Assembly: GCF_020882245.1 (NCBI RefSeq)
Contig: NC_083598.1
Coordinates: 27,999,858 to 28,063,857 of the forward strand
Direction: 5' to 3'
DNA length: 64,000 nucleotides
Source: Rhopalosiphum padi
Taxonomy: Eukaryota; Arthropoda; Insecta; Hemiptera; Aphididae
Part shown: positions 36,560 through 50,800 of the stretch, piece after piece
Layout of the letters: each line of letters starts with the position of its first letter
Numbering within the stretch: position 1 is the first letter of the stretch
Notes under the pieces: model-generated
What the model was told of the DNA's origin: nothing
Databases searched by the model: none
Seen by the model: only the letters and a program-made list of their open reading frames with translations
Position numbers and translations under genes: made by a program

Positions 36560-37205
36560 CAGAGGTTCCCAACCTTTTTTGACTCGCGGCACCCTTGGAC
36601 ATTTTCTAAAAATCCGGAGGCACCCTATGCTCTATGGCCTATATTCTAATATTCTATAGACTACTTCGGTTCTATTTATTAATGCATAAGTATAATCAAA
36701 AGTAGTAAGGTGTAGGTGCATACTATATACATATTACATTTAATAAATAAATTATTACATTGTATTTATTTTTATTTTTAATTATTATTTATCTTTATTT
36801 ATTATTTAATTTACAATATTAATTTAAAATTAGGGAACTTATTTATTTATATATTATTAGAACTAATGTGACACATGGGCTTGTTTTTTTTTACATAAAT
36901 CTTTTATTTGTGGTCGAATAGTTGAAAGACATACTCTCATTTCTTCTTCAATGAACTCCATTTTCATTCGTTTATAGCAATCAAACTGGTATATGAACAT
37001 TAAAATAGATTGAACATCGTAATATTTCTACAAAATATATGAAACACGATAGGTTTTATATTATTATAGTCCGTTTTATTACTCACAGTGCTATATTTTT
37101 AATGAAATTGTTTTTTCTAAAAAAATATTTCAAATAATTTCGCGGCACCCTAAAAAGATTTCGCGGAACCCTAGGGTGCCGCGGCACCCTGGTTGGGAAT
37201 CTCTG
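36560..37205. mobile_element. hAT element relic with transposase tail
   Basis: The termini CAGAGGTTCCCAACC and GGTTGGGAATCTCTG are inverted repeats with one mismatch. ACCTACAA is duplicated exactly on both sides (36552-36559 and 37206-37213). The element is 646 bp. Near each end it carries CGCGGCACCCT-type subterminal repeats, and it retains the end of a transposase gene on the minus strand. Confidence 0.92.
36863..37000 (-). pseudogene. C-terminal fragment of hAT transposase (ZBED5-like)
   Basis: A 45-codon frame ends at TAG (36863-36865). It reads FIEEEMRVCLSTIRPQIKDL followed by CKKKQAHVSH. ZBED5/SCAND3-like hAT transposases end with this pattern (an E-EMRV-LS-I-P-I--L segment, then K-QAH-SH). 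All catalytic parts are absent, so it is a deletion relic. Confidence 0.75.
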
Positions 37206-37213
37206 ACCTACAA

Positions 37214-40200
37214 GTTATAATCAATGATATTATAATATAGCAACTTGTTATCAGATAGGTATATCAGAGAAATTGGTTATTTGGGTTATTTTATCATTAT
37301 TCATAAATCTCGTAATTATATTAAATTAAGTAGTTATTATTAAAATTTAAAATGCTTATAATTGTAACAAACTAGCAAAGATTATTATAAATACTACTTG
37401 GAAATTGGAATAATAATATTATTTATATTGCAACTATTATCTATATTAGCTATAATGGTATAGCTAAAGTACACTACTAAAGTGCTGAAGTGCCACATTA
37501 CTTTTTAGTTTTTATAATACTTACTACCTACCTACATTTTAGGTATACTATATTGCGTTTACTTATGTAGATTATGTTAATTGTTAGGTAGCCTAGGTAG
37601 GCACCTGATTAAAGTATTAGATACGTATTCGGTATACTTATACCTTTTAAATAGTGTGAAAAACCAATGATTACACGTTATTATATATAGTACACATTAT
37701 CCACGTACTAATCCTAATTATTATAAAATATGTATTTTTGTTTTGTGTTTAAAAATTATCTATGTAAATGTAAAATGGCATTGTATATATATATGAAAAT
37801 AACTAAACTATAAAAATGCTTAATAAAACGAATTAAAAATACTTTTTATTTTGTGAAAAACCAACATCAGTAATTCATAATAAACTATTTAGAAAGTGTC
37901 ATAAAAACAAGTTTATATTTTCACTGCAGTTGTTTGTTATATAAAAATACTACAGTTTAAATATAAAAAACCTAACCGGAAGATCAACTAGAACATTATT
38001 ATAAATAAATTCAAGAATCTTTATTCGCTATTTACAAAAATGTGAAAAAATTATTATTATATTATATAGATATAATTAGATAGCAAATACAGATTATTTT
38101 TGTAAATTATGAGTAGCCTTTATTTCAAAGTGTTGACATTATTCGAAATTATCTTTAAGAAAAATTTAAGATATATATATATAAAATATTAGAATTTTAA
38201 ATTATTTTATTTTATTTTATCTTTGTTGGTGAAATGATATCAATTTGTGATTTTAGATGACAATCAGTTTATTAAATTTCATAGAATATTTTTAAATGCT
38301 GCTATAAATAATAAAAAAAAAAGGATTGTAATATTATACTTGTTGCTTCTTGAATATAGGTTGTCTTAAAAAAAATTAAAAACTGAGTGATTATTTAGAG
38401 AATTTGGAATTTTATTATTTTTTTCAAATTATATAAACCATAAATTTAAAATTAATGTTTTCAATTCTAATATTATCAAAATAATGTTTTTTTAGTTTTT
38501 TTTACTCACATTGTAATCATCATATGTAAATAATATGATGACAATTATTGAACGTGTATTAAGATCGCGTACAAAAAATGTCTAGTATAGTAAAATAATT
38601 AATACGTAGTGTAATTAAAATTACGGACACAATAGTGTATTAACTATCAAGTCACTTGACAAATAAATCATTTTTATAACAAAAATCCCGTTTTTAAATA
38701 ACCACACCTCGTATTATATAATATAATATACTAATTCTACAATGTAACTTCTAATAACATATAGATTTTTAAATATTTTTAACATTTTAACACTAAAATA
38801 TTGAATGTTAAGTATTTTTTAAATATTTTTATGTAAATTGAAAATAACTATAAGATTACTATTACAGAGCATATATCTATTTATTTATTTTGAAATTTAA
38901 AATTATATAGGTAGATACAAATGCTTATGCTATTATTGCTTAGTTATAATTATAGAACATGAGTATTATTTAATTATTCAATTTACACTTAACTTTGTTT
39001 GTAATTATTAATTAATGTGCATAATACACGTACATTATAACATGCAGTACATTATTTTGTTTGGTGTCTTGATAATTTATCAAAATTTTAAATACAAACA
39101 ATTTAAATACTAACTATTTAAATGGAAGTTTAGTAATTTAGGAATACTATATATTTTTCATAGTATGTTTTGAAATGTTGCATTTATTACTTTAAGACTA
39201 CTCGTGATAAATTATTTACGAATTACTAAAATCGAGAATGATTAACTGAAGGTTGGCAAGATAATTTTGCTCAATCGATTAATTGTTGTGTCCTCGTTAT
39301 TATAACAATAAATATAGCTGAATAAGGGGATTCAATTACATTTTAATATTTTATCATAATAAATTATACTAGAACACATCCATTGCCCATTGCCCATTGT
39401 TAATATGAGCAACTGTTTCCAAAATAAAAATGTTACCACCTGTCAAAAATAAATTTCCAACAAAAACCTTGGATCGTGTAAAATAAACAGCTTCACGACA
39501 CAGAATTATGATACCTATTTAAACGTGGATCATGGAAAAAAAAAACAATTAAAAATACATACATCGTTCCGCTCAGAATCTGAAACTTCCACGATAGACT
39601 AAATAAATAATATTAAAGATGCTCCTTTAAAATCTTCAAAAAAACCTCCAAACTCAAATTAAAATCTTACGAAACTCAAGATTTAAAACATCTTCTTAGA
39701 AGATCACGAAGACAACCAAACAACTTAAAAAAGAATTGATTTTCACGCTCATATGTAATTGTAAAAATATAAAAACATTAAGTACTACAACACCTATATA
39801 AGTATGTTGACATAACTAATGAAATAGTAAAAAATATATTTATTATTTATGACTGAAAAACAATAAAAATTATCATAAATAATAAATATCTACATCTTGA
39901 AAAACATAAGTACTAATAATTTGAAAATTTTGAAAAAAATATTGGCTAAAATCGTTTTTGAAGAAAAGATAAACTAAAAATTAATAGATTACCAAATACC
40001 AACAATCAATTTCGTCTATATAGGTACTCTGTCTTCACGTCTAAATACGTCAATATTATTATGTAACAATATAGACAATAGCGGAAGTCAGCACCCTTAG
40101 CCGATTAGTATAAATTCTTCGGGTTCGTTTCTACCGTATAATATAATGTAATAGCGTATTCGAATAAAATCGAAAGATCTATGAAAACCATAAAAAGTAA

Positions 40201-41899
40201 CTAATAATATTATTATGAGTAATACACGAGTAATTAATATATCATAATTTCATTATATAATTAAAATAATGAAGAGCTATATTAAAATATATTATTAAAT
40301 TTTTATTTTTAATATTTTAAATAAGTTTCCCAAAACCCAATAATAGTTTTTACACACACGTGGCACATTAGTTCACACAACATAATTCACTAAACATTAT
40401 CATCCCTTTTTCCTTTCAATAATGAATTTATTCAAAATTTGATTTTATCATTTTTTAAATATACTTTAAAACCACATTTTAAAATTCGAGATTTTTTTAC
40501 TACTTGTAAGGTCTAAGGAGTGACATATGAAAATACAAACTTATATTTTTCAAATAAAAAACTGTAAATTAATTAGTGGATAATTATTCTTATTCTAATT
40601 AGGTACACATATATTTTATATTTTTGTTAAACCATTATTAACCAAAATTTAAACGTTTTAACAACTAGAAAATTACCTTTACTCGTTTGAATTTTGTATA
40701 AAGTACCTATGAAAACATTTTTAAAAAAATTATCCGATAAATAATTTACAGTAGAAAAAGAGGAGTTCCCATTTGAAAAGTTTATTTCGCTCTGTACTAT
40801 AAGACACTTAAGTAACTAGTAAGTACAAAAAAATTCAAGGATTCAAAAATGTCAAAAATCAAAATTTAAATAAATGTATTACTGAAGAAAAAATGGAGTA
40901 TGATTAATGAATCACTATATATATATATATAAAATATTCAAATTAAGACTTGGAATTTAATGCATTTATTCTTGAATTTTTTTGATAGTAAGAATTAACT
41001 TAAAGTTCAATCAAAATTTGGTTTACATAATATTATATATATTATATACCTATAAATACTAATACACTCCAGTATTTAGTGTCTCTGTCTTACAAATGTG
41101 TAATATGGCAAATTTACGTTCATCAGTTCGCATTTAGCTTTGTTAGTTTAAACATTTTAGAGAATCAACCTATCATAAAACGTGTAACGGTAAGAATATT
41201 ATTTGTTTTTATATGTTTTTTTTACGACGGTTCTATCTTCTATTAGTTCTATTGATTAGAGAATTTTGCGTATAACTTTCTAAAAAATTGAATTATCGAA
41301 AAAAATAACAGAATGACGCAGATAATGATCTTATAGTTTTATAATAGGTCGATTCATTATAATTTTTAAACTGACGAAGTTATAAACGTGTATTTCTGAA
41401 CGTAAATTTTCTGTTATGCACTTGTAAGAGGGAGACAACAAATACGAATGTAGCCATGTATAACGTACTCTAAATACCGGGCACAAGCAATATTGACAAG
41501 AATTATTATTTCCTTATAAGTTATAAATATTTTCCACATAATTATAGGTATATAAATATTTTAAAATTCATAATTAAAAAAAAATCTTTTTATTTTTTAA
41601 GTTCGTTTTACCATTTTTTTAATGCATTAAATCCGTATTCCTGATAAACACACTAATTATTGTTTTATTCATGATATACACTGTATACTATTGTTATAAA
41701 TACCTATATTATTATATATAAATACCTAAAAACAGTTTGCGAACAACCATCGTTGACATCATCTTGTTTGCCGACTCTTCGTCGACGACAACGCGTGCAT
41801 CTGAAGCGATCAGTGCGAATCCGTGATCGCGGAAACGCATCCTTATATCCTTTAGAGTCGTAGACTCTAAACGCGACAAACTGGTTTCCGTCAACGTAA
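37214..41899. other. AT-rich intergenic region
   Basis: No gene, RNA or transposon termini could be supported over 4.7 kb. Short AT runs such as TATATATATA at 40917-40930 occur. A TATAAATA at 41051 is followed about 135 bp later by a GTAAG donor-like site (41188), which could mark an untranslated first exon, but nothing confirms it. Confidence 0.45.
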
Positions 41900-43250
41900 A
41901 ATAATAACTTGATCAATGTTCGGATTCCGTGTAGCTCTTGATAGCCGACGTGCTGATCAGGTACTCGGGGGGTTCAGGTACACATAACAAGCGGAACAGC
42001 ATACGAGAGCGAAAGAATCAGAAGCACACAACGGTCGCAAACAGCAACGATTGCGGTAGGTAATAATAGCACCAATATAATAGGTCGTCGTTTGCGGGCG
42101 GCGAAAGTAGACAATATAGACAATGGAAAATTTGTAAACATACGATTGTTAAGAAACTGTTATCGTTTGTCTTGTTCGGCGGAAGCCGGAAAGCGGCGTG
42201 TACTGCGATTTACGCGCGAATATATTTTGTAACGGACGGCATTGTAGTATAGAGGATGTATAGGTGTAAGTATAATAATATATCACATTGCCGTCATAGA
42301 TTTCGACAATCACGTTGTTCCGGATTTAAATTTTTTAATAATATTATAACGTGTGATGATCGAGGTGCACCGCGGTCGCGGGTCAACCTGTAGCCCTGTA
42401 GTGGTGCGATGTCGTTGTCGTACGAATGACGCGCGCGAAAAGTCGACACGGCAGAGCTTTTGGCGCGGCGTCCCGGTAAGAAAATCGCTTATAATACTAT
42501 GCATGTGAGACGTACAATGCGTTATCGTTTTCGTCGTCGTCTATAATATGGTCATCGGCCGTCGTTGTTGTGTAACGTTATTGTATTTTACCATCGATTG
42601 TACATGACAATAATATAATAATTATTCTATAGTACTTATATACAATACTTCGTCGGGCCGATGTGTGTACAACGCGTGTATATGTCGGCGCAGCACTGCA
42701 GCGGCGTACGACGTTTGAACATCGCCGCAGCACTATTTTGCGGGTACCCGACCGGTATTATAATAGCCTACCTATTTCGCGATCGGAACGCGTCGCAGCT
42801 GAGGAATGTTATGGACGGGGAAAACCGTCGTCGTAGCGTGTGTCGGACAGCCGGGGCGGTGGTAGCGGCGGCGGCGGCGGTGGCAGCGACGGCCGTCGTC
42901 TAGCAATTCGCAATCGCTATTATGTTATTGTATATATGTTATTATTGTATCGCATCGGCGACGATGACGCCGCCGCCGATGATGATGATGATGATGATAA
43001 TGACGGTAGGTCGCACTAAAAAACCAGCGGCGGCCGCAGTCGATTTGCATCGGGTATTTCCCAGCGCTGAGGTCACACACCCGCGGCCGCCGCCGCCGCC
43101 GCCGTTGCTACATAATAATAATACGTTTAATATACACACGCGGCTGACGGTGGCCCCGCGAATCGCTACACGCGAGATCAGCGAATACACGACCGAGTCG
43201 ATCGACTAACGCAAGTCACGATCGTTTGGTTTTTAATTCCGCGACAATTT
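41900..43250. other. Orphan CpG-rich island
   Basis: About 1.3 kb of much higher GC and CpG content than anything nearby, densest at 42650-43210, with GCGGCGGCGG, CCGCCGCCGCC and GATGATGAT runs. It is open on both strands (80- and 95-codon plus frames, an 82-codon minus frame), but these are low-complexity and unlike known proteins. In this genome such composition marks promoters and first exons (compare 55200-55910 at Cks1). It may be the 5' end of a long-intron gene or lncRNA whose other exons I could not find. Confidence 0.55.
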
Positions 43251-46200
43251 TTTTCCAGGAAACGGTTTCCCGCAAAACTGTAAAACCTAACGCGAGAGTT
43301 ATTGTAGGTGTAATGGCTGTACTGCAGCCATATCGCATTAAAAGGCCCAGGAGTTCGTGTATTTGCATGTGAATTATAACAAATTTGGATTAAAAAAAAT
43401 GACAGATCAGCTAAAACTTCGAATTACACCAAAATTTTAATTAATAGGTTTTTTTATTTTTATTTTTTTGGTAATTAATTTCCAATCAATAAAAGTATAT
43501 TTGCAATAAGAATATGCGCTAAAATATAATGAAATGGGTTACACTAAAAAAGAAGTAACCCAAATTAAAGGCATATTTCAGTATTTTCAAGCGCATACGT
43601 GCTGCATATTATATCCGTAGTTGTTTGTGAATAACTTCCTGGATTATATTCCTTATAAATAATATTATGCGTAAAAAACTACACGTATTACGTCGTAACA
43701 CGTCCGTTTGTATGAGAACCTCCGTTATGTACGACACTTGAAATAACGCATTGTGTACCTAAATCATGTCGCAGAGGCAGTTTATCCGCACGATTGTAAT
43801 AAACCGAATTCTTTCATTTTGCGATTGTAAGCCGTACGCGTGATATCGTACCTATATCGTTTGTTTCCGGGAACGAATGTCGAAAATACAAGCTAAACGC
43901 GCGTAATGCGTAGGTTCCTTCTAAATCGTAGTGTATCACTCAAAATCCCCAGAGGTAATATTCAAGCCGGTTTGTCCGGAAAAAGAAATTGTTGAATTAT
44001 GTATTTAGGTACTCTGTGTTCAAATGTTCGATAATACCATACACAATAATACGCCTGCCATCCGGTGTTTACATGTTATGCCAACACTTAAAAATAGTAA
44101 AATAATCGTGACATATATGGAACCATACGTGAATATAACATAATATGTTGGTTGGTATATCTAATCCAAATCGTAAACTATAATATTCGCAAAATTATTC
44201 TACCCAAACGTCGATTTGTTTTGCTTAGATCCATTGCTACAGGCTACAGCAGTTGTTTACACGTAGTCGTGTATGTTGTATCTATATGGCCGTATTGATG
44301 ATAAATGTATACTTATTTTTTTATATCTATAATATTAATATGTGATGAATTAAAAATAAGCCCGTACGTTGCTATTGATAAAACTTCACCTTATAATAAT
44401 ATATTAACTGAGCTGGTATAGTTAGCTATTTTAATGAATAATAATTAAAGGGATTCTGAATGTCGACTTTCTTTATCCTATCTCTTATTATAGATTAAAG
44501 CATATAATTATTACGATTGATTGGGATCGTGAGTACAGATTTATAAACGAAGGGTATAATGATTGGTGATGCACCTGAGTCTGCATGTCTCAATTGACTT
44601 GTCGTTGATGAGGATTTTACCTTTGTAATTTGTGTAAATATATATTAATATAATTTCTTACCTTGTTGATGTTTTTGAACAATTGTAGAATTTGTGAAGA
44701 GAATATTAATAATGTTAATTTTCTTGAAATAATTGCAAATATAATCTTAAGTTTTGAATAGAAAACTCTTAAATAATTCACAACAAGATATTGTAAGATT
44801 TGAAATAGAACAGAGTTAATTTAATAAGCGGTTATTTATGAGTGTGGTGAATTGAGACGGTGCGTATGAAAATGGCTAAAGTAAGCAGACTGGCTTGAAT
44901 ATTAAAAAGGGGGCTCTACTTATAGTATTGATCTTTGATACCTTGTTGTTCCAAATTAAATTGTTGTTGTTTATTTTGTATAAATACATCAAAATATGTT
45001 TTTGTAATATAATGGCATTTTTACATGTATATATATGTATAGTTATTATTTATTAATGGTTTTGTACATTTTGAATAATATCAGGGTACATGGGTTCAGA
45101 TATTTGTTAAGTGGTTTTTTAGTAATAACATATTTAATAGTATTATGATGATATCAAAACATGAAGCTGTGTGGCACAATGATGTAGATATCATTACAAA
45201 TATTATATCAATATCATATAATCATATTATTCATATTTATGATTTGCATCCGCTTATTAATTGTCTTTGGAAGTAGCAACAACGTTTACGTCAATGAGCT
45301 TATTATTAATGAATAATGTATAAAAAAAGTACACGTGTGTGAGAAATGATCTAAGTATTTATGTACAGACTTAAAGTAAATAAAAATTTATTTCGATTGT
45401 ATTTTAAAGTATGACTGTATGTCTGTATGTTTATTGAAAAATGTACATCGTATATGGATATGTTTAATCGTGATTCATGGTAGGTATATAATATTATAAT
45501 TTATAAATAATATAAATACTATAAATCATAATAGGTACACAAATACACAACTTATAACCTTATAAGGTATCTACGTAATAATAATAATATTTTTTATATT
45601 ACCATAGTTGAATAATAAACTTTTTTTTTTAATTCTTGTAAGATCAACTTTTGAGAAACTTTATATTACCCTCACTGATCCGTGACAAATTAAATACCCC
45701 CATTAAATGTAAACTACAAAAATACAGATTTTTAATTCAATAATTTTTATGGTTTTGGCCAAGTATAAAATACAGGTCTAAAATTATTTCCCATCATAAT
45801 AGCTATTTTATTTTCTGTAACTTATGGCAACCCTATAAACAAAACATTATTAGTTTTTAGTAAGCCAACATATCCCTATCTGAACATCTGTCAAAAATTT
45901 TGGAAAATTCTGTTTAGTTCACTCCTATACGTGCACTTGAAATTGTGAGTAAATATTTAAAATGTTTTCTTCAACCGAGTGGCTAATCTAATGTCCTACT
46001 AGCTCTACTACTACCCGGTAGTAGTAGTTTAACTGAGTACCGACAAATCATAATTAAATATTGCTAATGAAAGTGAAGAAATAATGAAATGTAATTTTTA
46101 TAAAATCAATGATAATACTTAAAGAAATAATTAGTAAGTAGTTATAAATGGATTTGAATTAAAAATTATACATATATATATGTGTGTGTGTTTAAATATC

Positions 46201-47190
46201 AAGAATTAATAGTATTATAGTGTATACTATAATATTAGAATATATAATACATACAGCTAATAGCTTTATGGTGATAAGTAATAACATAAGCATAACAATT
46301 ATTCATACATTATATATTATGACGTCTATTTTACATACCTACCTACATTGTTTCCGTGTAGCCGGTGTAGGCGTTTACAATTTATTCGTATGATGATGAA
46401 ACTGTTGTTTTGTATGATACAATAATAGAGTATTAGAGTGTAAATAAGTGTAAACAGTCAACAATCTGAACAATCAATGTTTACATTATCTATTTCATTA
46501 AGTAATTACTAATATTTTTAAGCTTTCAACGATAATTTATATTAATTATTTAATATTTATTATATTAGATATTTGATGTTATAGGCGTTATAGCCTATGC
46601 TTTATAGGTACATGGGTCTTCATCACTTGCTAGCCCGGTGAAACATGATTCCGGCCGCCACCTTTTTACACCCGAACAACGCAACACGATCGCGCGCTGG
46701 TAATTAGCACAATTGAGCACATTTTTACCTACAAAAAACACACCATAAATCTATAATATAGGTATTGCTCTTTTAATAATTTTCCGATAAACTACCTACC
46801 ATTTAAGACATAACAAAGTCTTCGACTTAAAAGTTCGAGTGTATTAATACATATAATTATAAACATTTATATTATTATATTATTATTTTTATCCTGTTAA
46901 TAATTTTCCTTCCCAATTGTAAAGGCTTAGAATTGTCAACAAAATTAAATTGTTAACTTGACTAAAAATTGTTACTTATTCTGACATAAGTACACTCAAT
47001 AAAAAATATTATTTTTTTAATTATACGATATCCTAATATTTGTGGAAATATATTATATATAAATAAAATTATAATATAATAATAATAATAAAAACTACAA
47101 ATTACAATTTTGTAACAAAATTTTGGTCCCATTACTTTCAAATATTTTAGTAAAGCCAGTATATATATATATTTCATTTTGTTCCAAGTT
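43251..47190. other. Intergenic, no recognised gene
   Basis: AT-rich with scattered moderately GC-rich stretches (43600-43960, 46610-46700). The only structured element is a perfect hairpin at 46005-46027. Confidence 0.45.
46005..46027. repeat. Perfect 11-bp hairpin with 1-nt loop
   Basis: CTACTACTACC and GGTAGTAGTAG are separated by a single C. The trinucleotide content suggests a replication or transposon product rather than an RNA gene. Confidence 0.7.
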
Positions 47191-47194
47191 CGCA

Positions 47195-47830
47195 TTATAA
47201 CTCAATTTTTTTTCTTGTTCTTTTCGAGGTTTGTTTATATGATTTTCTATATTTTTTTAAATAAGTTTCATTTTGGATGTCTAACGAATAATAATATATT
47301 AATAACTTCATGAATGGAAGAATGTGAAATGTTATAAATCTGTACGTTATAAATTTATAATGCCGATGGAATGATTCTAGTCCATTGGTTGTTTTAGACT
47401 CCTTTGAAGGCTTACCGGCCCATAAAATTGGTCGAAAAACCGCATCAGGGCATTTATAATTTATTGTCAAATATCAGTATAGGAGCACTTTCAATTAAAC
47501 ATAAAAAGACATCGCCTACCAAATTTTCGGGTAAAAAACCAAGAGCAAAAAAACATTTTAACCAAAGACCTTTATGGCTATTTCTGACTTTGAATTGTAT
47601 TTTTTTAATAAGTTACTATATAATTGCTTTAGATTTTCATGTTCTAAAACAACTTTGACCTAAGTGGAATCTAGTTAATCTACAGGCCATAATTTTTTTA
47701 TTTAGTAAAACTTCTTTAACAGCATTATGTGCGCTTTTTTCATAATCAAAATGGAAATTAGAATTAGCCATTGATATTAATAAATTTTATGCCCGTCAAC
47801 TTTAAGCATAATTTTGCGTCACATATCTGT
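47195..47830 (-). pseudogene. MULE-type transposase relic
   Basis: Reading the minus strand across frameshifts gives, in order, DYEKSAHNAVKEVL with ACRLTRFHLG, then WLKCFFALGFLPENLVGDVF, then ESAPI, and finally TTNGLESFHRHY with QNETYLKKYR. This order is that of the MULE transposase core: a D-E--A--AV segment, a C-FHLGQ segment, a WLK-FFGL-FLP--EV-D-F segment, and an NG-ESFHRH segment. Several stops and frameshifts make it a pseudogene. No terminal repeats were located. The plus-strand ORF over the same bases is a shadow. Confidence 0.75.
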
Positions 47831-47839
47831 ATAAACTTT

Positions 47840-50800
47840 TGTGGATTTAATAGTGGACTTACCAAACCTGAGGCATCCTAATTGATACCATTTAAATGTT
47901 GAGATTTTCAAGAAACTCATTATATTTTCTAGTGTAGACTGTACTACTGACTACTGTAGTTATATTAGTCACAATAATATAATATGTATTTCTGGCATTT
48001 CTGCTGCTAGGTATTATATTAGGCATGTTACGTTTATACGTAGCTATTATATATAGTTGATTATATTGGTGCATTTTGTGCATTCCTAATAATATTATGA
48101 TTCAAAATAAAATTTATGATGAAGTAAATGTGTATTATATATTTATATAGTACTAAAATTGCATGTTGATGAATGTCGAGTACTTAGTAAACACTAATTA
48201 TTAGTTATGTAAAACTACGTATCGTTCGTCAAGGATGCTGAGAGACAACGTAACAGCACATATTACAATGAAGTGTAAAATTATTATTAACTGTTACAAA
48301 CGAACATATTTATCTCGCAATGTTTTAAGTCATATCATATTTTTAATATTTATTATTTCGAATTTAGAAAAGGAATATATTATTATTAACCTCTTTGGGT
48401 GCGATCGTAATAATATTGTCAAATATATATTTATTTTTTTTTTTTTTTATCACACGTAACCTCATCGCATAATAACGCCATTGTTCTCTTCTGTAAAACA
48501 TAGTCATGTAAAAACCCTTTAAGACCGACACACCACACACATGACACATTATGTACCTATTGTCGACTGTCGTATTGATTTATACATAACTACATAAGCA
48601 ATATTATAGGCATAACCTTCTCGCGAGTACGAACAATGAATATAAACAAACGCGACATACGCCTTTAATACAACTGAAACTGTCACATAAGCAACGTTAT
48701 AGATAGAAAGAGAGAGACTGATGAATATAAAAAGAGAGAAAGACTGAGAGAGAGAGAGAGAGAGAGTAGATATATATAATATGGTATGTATAATGCGGCG
48801 TTGGGTATTCCCTGTGCATAGATCCCGGAGAAAGCGTAGAAAGGTGAAATTCGTGTTCCACACCACACGGACAAAATACGATAGCGTTTAGATTTGTATA
48901 ATGTAATATAATTATTTATGTATAATATTATTTTTCATTAATTACTACTAAGTTATTAGTGATAATAATATATAATATCTAATAAATTAAATACTGTATA
49001 TAATACAGTCAAGCACTTAAGTAGGTTGTGGTCTATGGTTGTTTGCCGTTTGGTGATGTATACCAAATTACCGATGATGTACTATAGACATACAGCGTTT
49101 TGCCGAGGTTAATAACATTTCGGACACCCGCAGTAATTGGACTTTGTTTTACGTTACTTATCTAAAAAAAAAACCCAACGTTCATACAATTACTAATTAC
49201 GTAAATTATACGTTGTATAGTGTGTACGTGATGTGGGTAAATGTGGGTTTTATGATAGACACGGTGGGCGCATTTTCAGATGTAGGCGAAAAACTGTATT
49301 AATTTATCGATTCTTCTAAAATACCCGCTAAATTACATTACAATTTACAGGTAATGATGTAATATTATAATCGTATTTATAATAAGTCCACGCGCAGAGA
49401 TCACATTATAGTTGTATGTTTGAGAGGCAAGAAAATCATTTATAACTGTACAATGGTTATGTAACAAACTAAAATAAGGAGACTATTGTTTTACTATTTT
49501 ACATAAATTTTTAAATTTACTAAAAATATATTTCTTTGTTTAATTGTACTGATTTGTTGTAAATTTAGATTTATAAAAACATTTAGTTTATTGAAAAAAT
49601 GTATTAATTATAAATTTAATATTAAATAACAATTATGTTGTTAGGTACCGTTTCTACATTGTGTTAACAAATTATGTTAATGTAAATAATATTAATTAAT
49701 ATAAGTATAGGTAATCACAAGTAGATATAAATCACTTATACAGTTATACCTTTATTTTGTTAATGATTAAAAACCAGTAGTTAGTAATTACTAATTACTA
49801 TAGTGAACGAGTATGTTGTATGCACGTCATTTAGGACGATTTATAATGACGACAATTAAAACCGTATTAATTGTGTTATATATTAATTATTAATTAATAA
49901 AATTAACTTATAATAAATTATAAATTATAATATAACCTATTATATGTTTTGTTTAAATCTTACATGATTTAATTGTATTCATGTGGACAGGTAAAATAAT
50001 TTGTAAGCTTGATTGCTTGAATCTATAACATCTGGAGTTTGGATATTGGCTACAAGTGGTTATTGTCACTTGAAAGTATATAAAATGGATGAGGTAAAAA
50101 AAATTTCCGCGTCGTAACTATTTTCAGTTACATGATTCACCTAACGTGGGTCGAAAACACCGGAAATCGCAATGTAGAAATTGCTAATATACATCATAGA
50201 ACATAAAACGTAAAATATATTATGGTAGGTATATTAAAAACCACAAATAATACATATATTTCAATGATTAATTAGGTATTGGCCAAATAAATATTTGTAA
50301 ACACGACACTATAATAGTCATTGCAGTCACTACTCACTCATAAGGCTGACAGGTTGCTATATACCACGGCTGTAGAAGCTGTGCTCCCAAGTTACTAACC
50401 AAAATCTATATGGGTATTACTGAGAATTATTTCTAGGTACTGAATTACCAGATTACTTTATGTTCCCAAGAACCACAATAAAACCCAACCGTATTAAGTG
50501 CTTTCGAGCTAAATACGCAGATGGACACTATTTATTTTCCTTGACCAACTATCGTAGAATGCAATAAAAACATAACAATATAATTAAGTACGATTATTTC
50601 TTTATAATATTTAAAATATGTAATTACTAATATTTTGTTGAAAGATTTGGATTACAGCAATAAATAATAAGCACAATATATAGACAATATTTAGGGATAA
50701 TTTGTGTATGTTAGAAAAAGAAACCGAACGTGTCCGATTAAAATTCATAAGCTTATACATTAATAATACAGAGTAGGTAGTATATTACGAGTGTATTACA

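Noticed and set aside
42661..43209. 80- and 95-codon ORFs in the CpG-rich island
   Set aside because: They are low-complexity (Ala, Met, Pro runs) and open on both strands, with no family resemblance. Composition explains them.
47404..47658. 84-codon plus-strand ORF
   Set aside because: It is the antisense shadow of the MULE relic, whose conserved motifs lie on the minus strand.
48549..48874. 105-codon minus-strand ORF
   Set aside because: Its Ser/Leu-rich core is the complement of the GA microsatellite.
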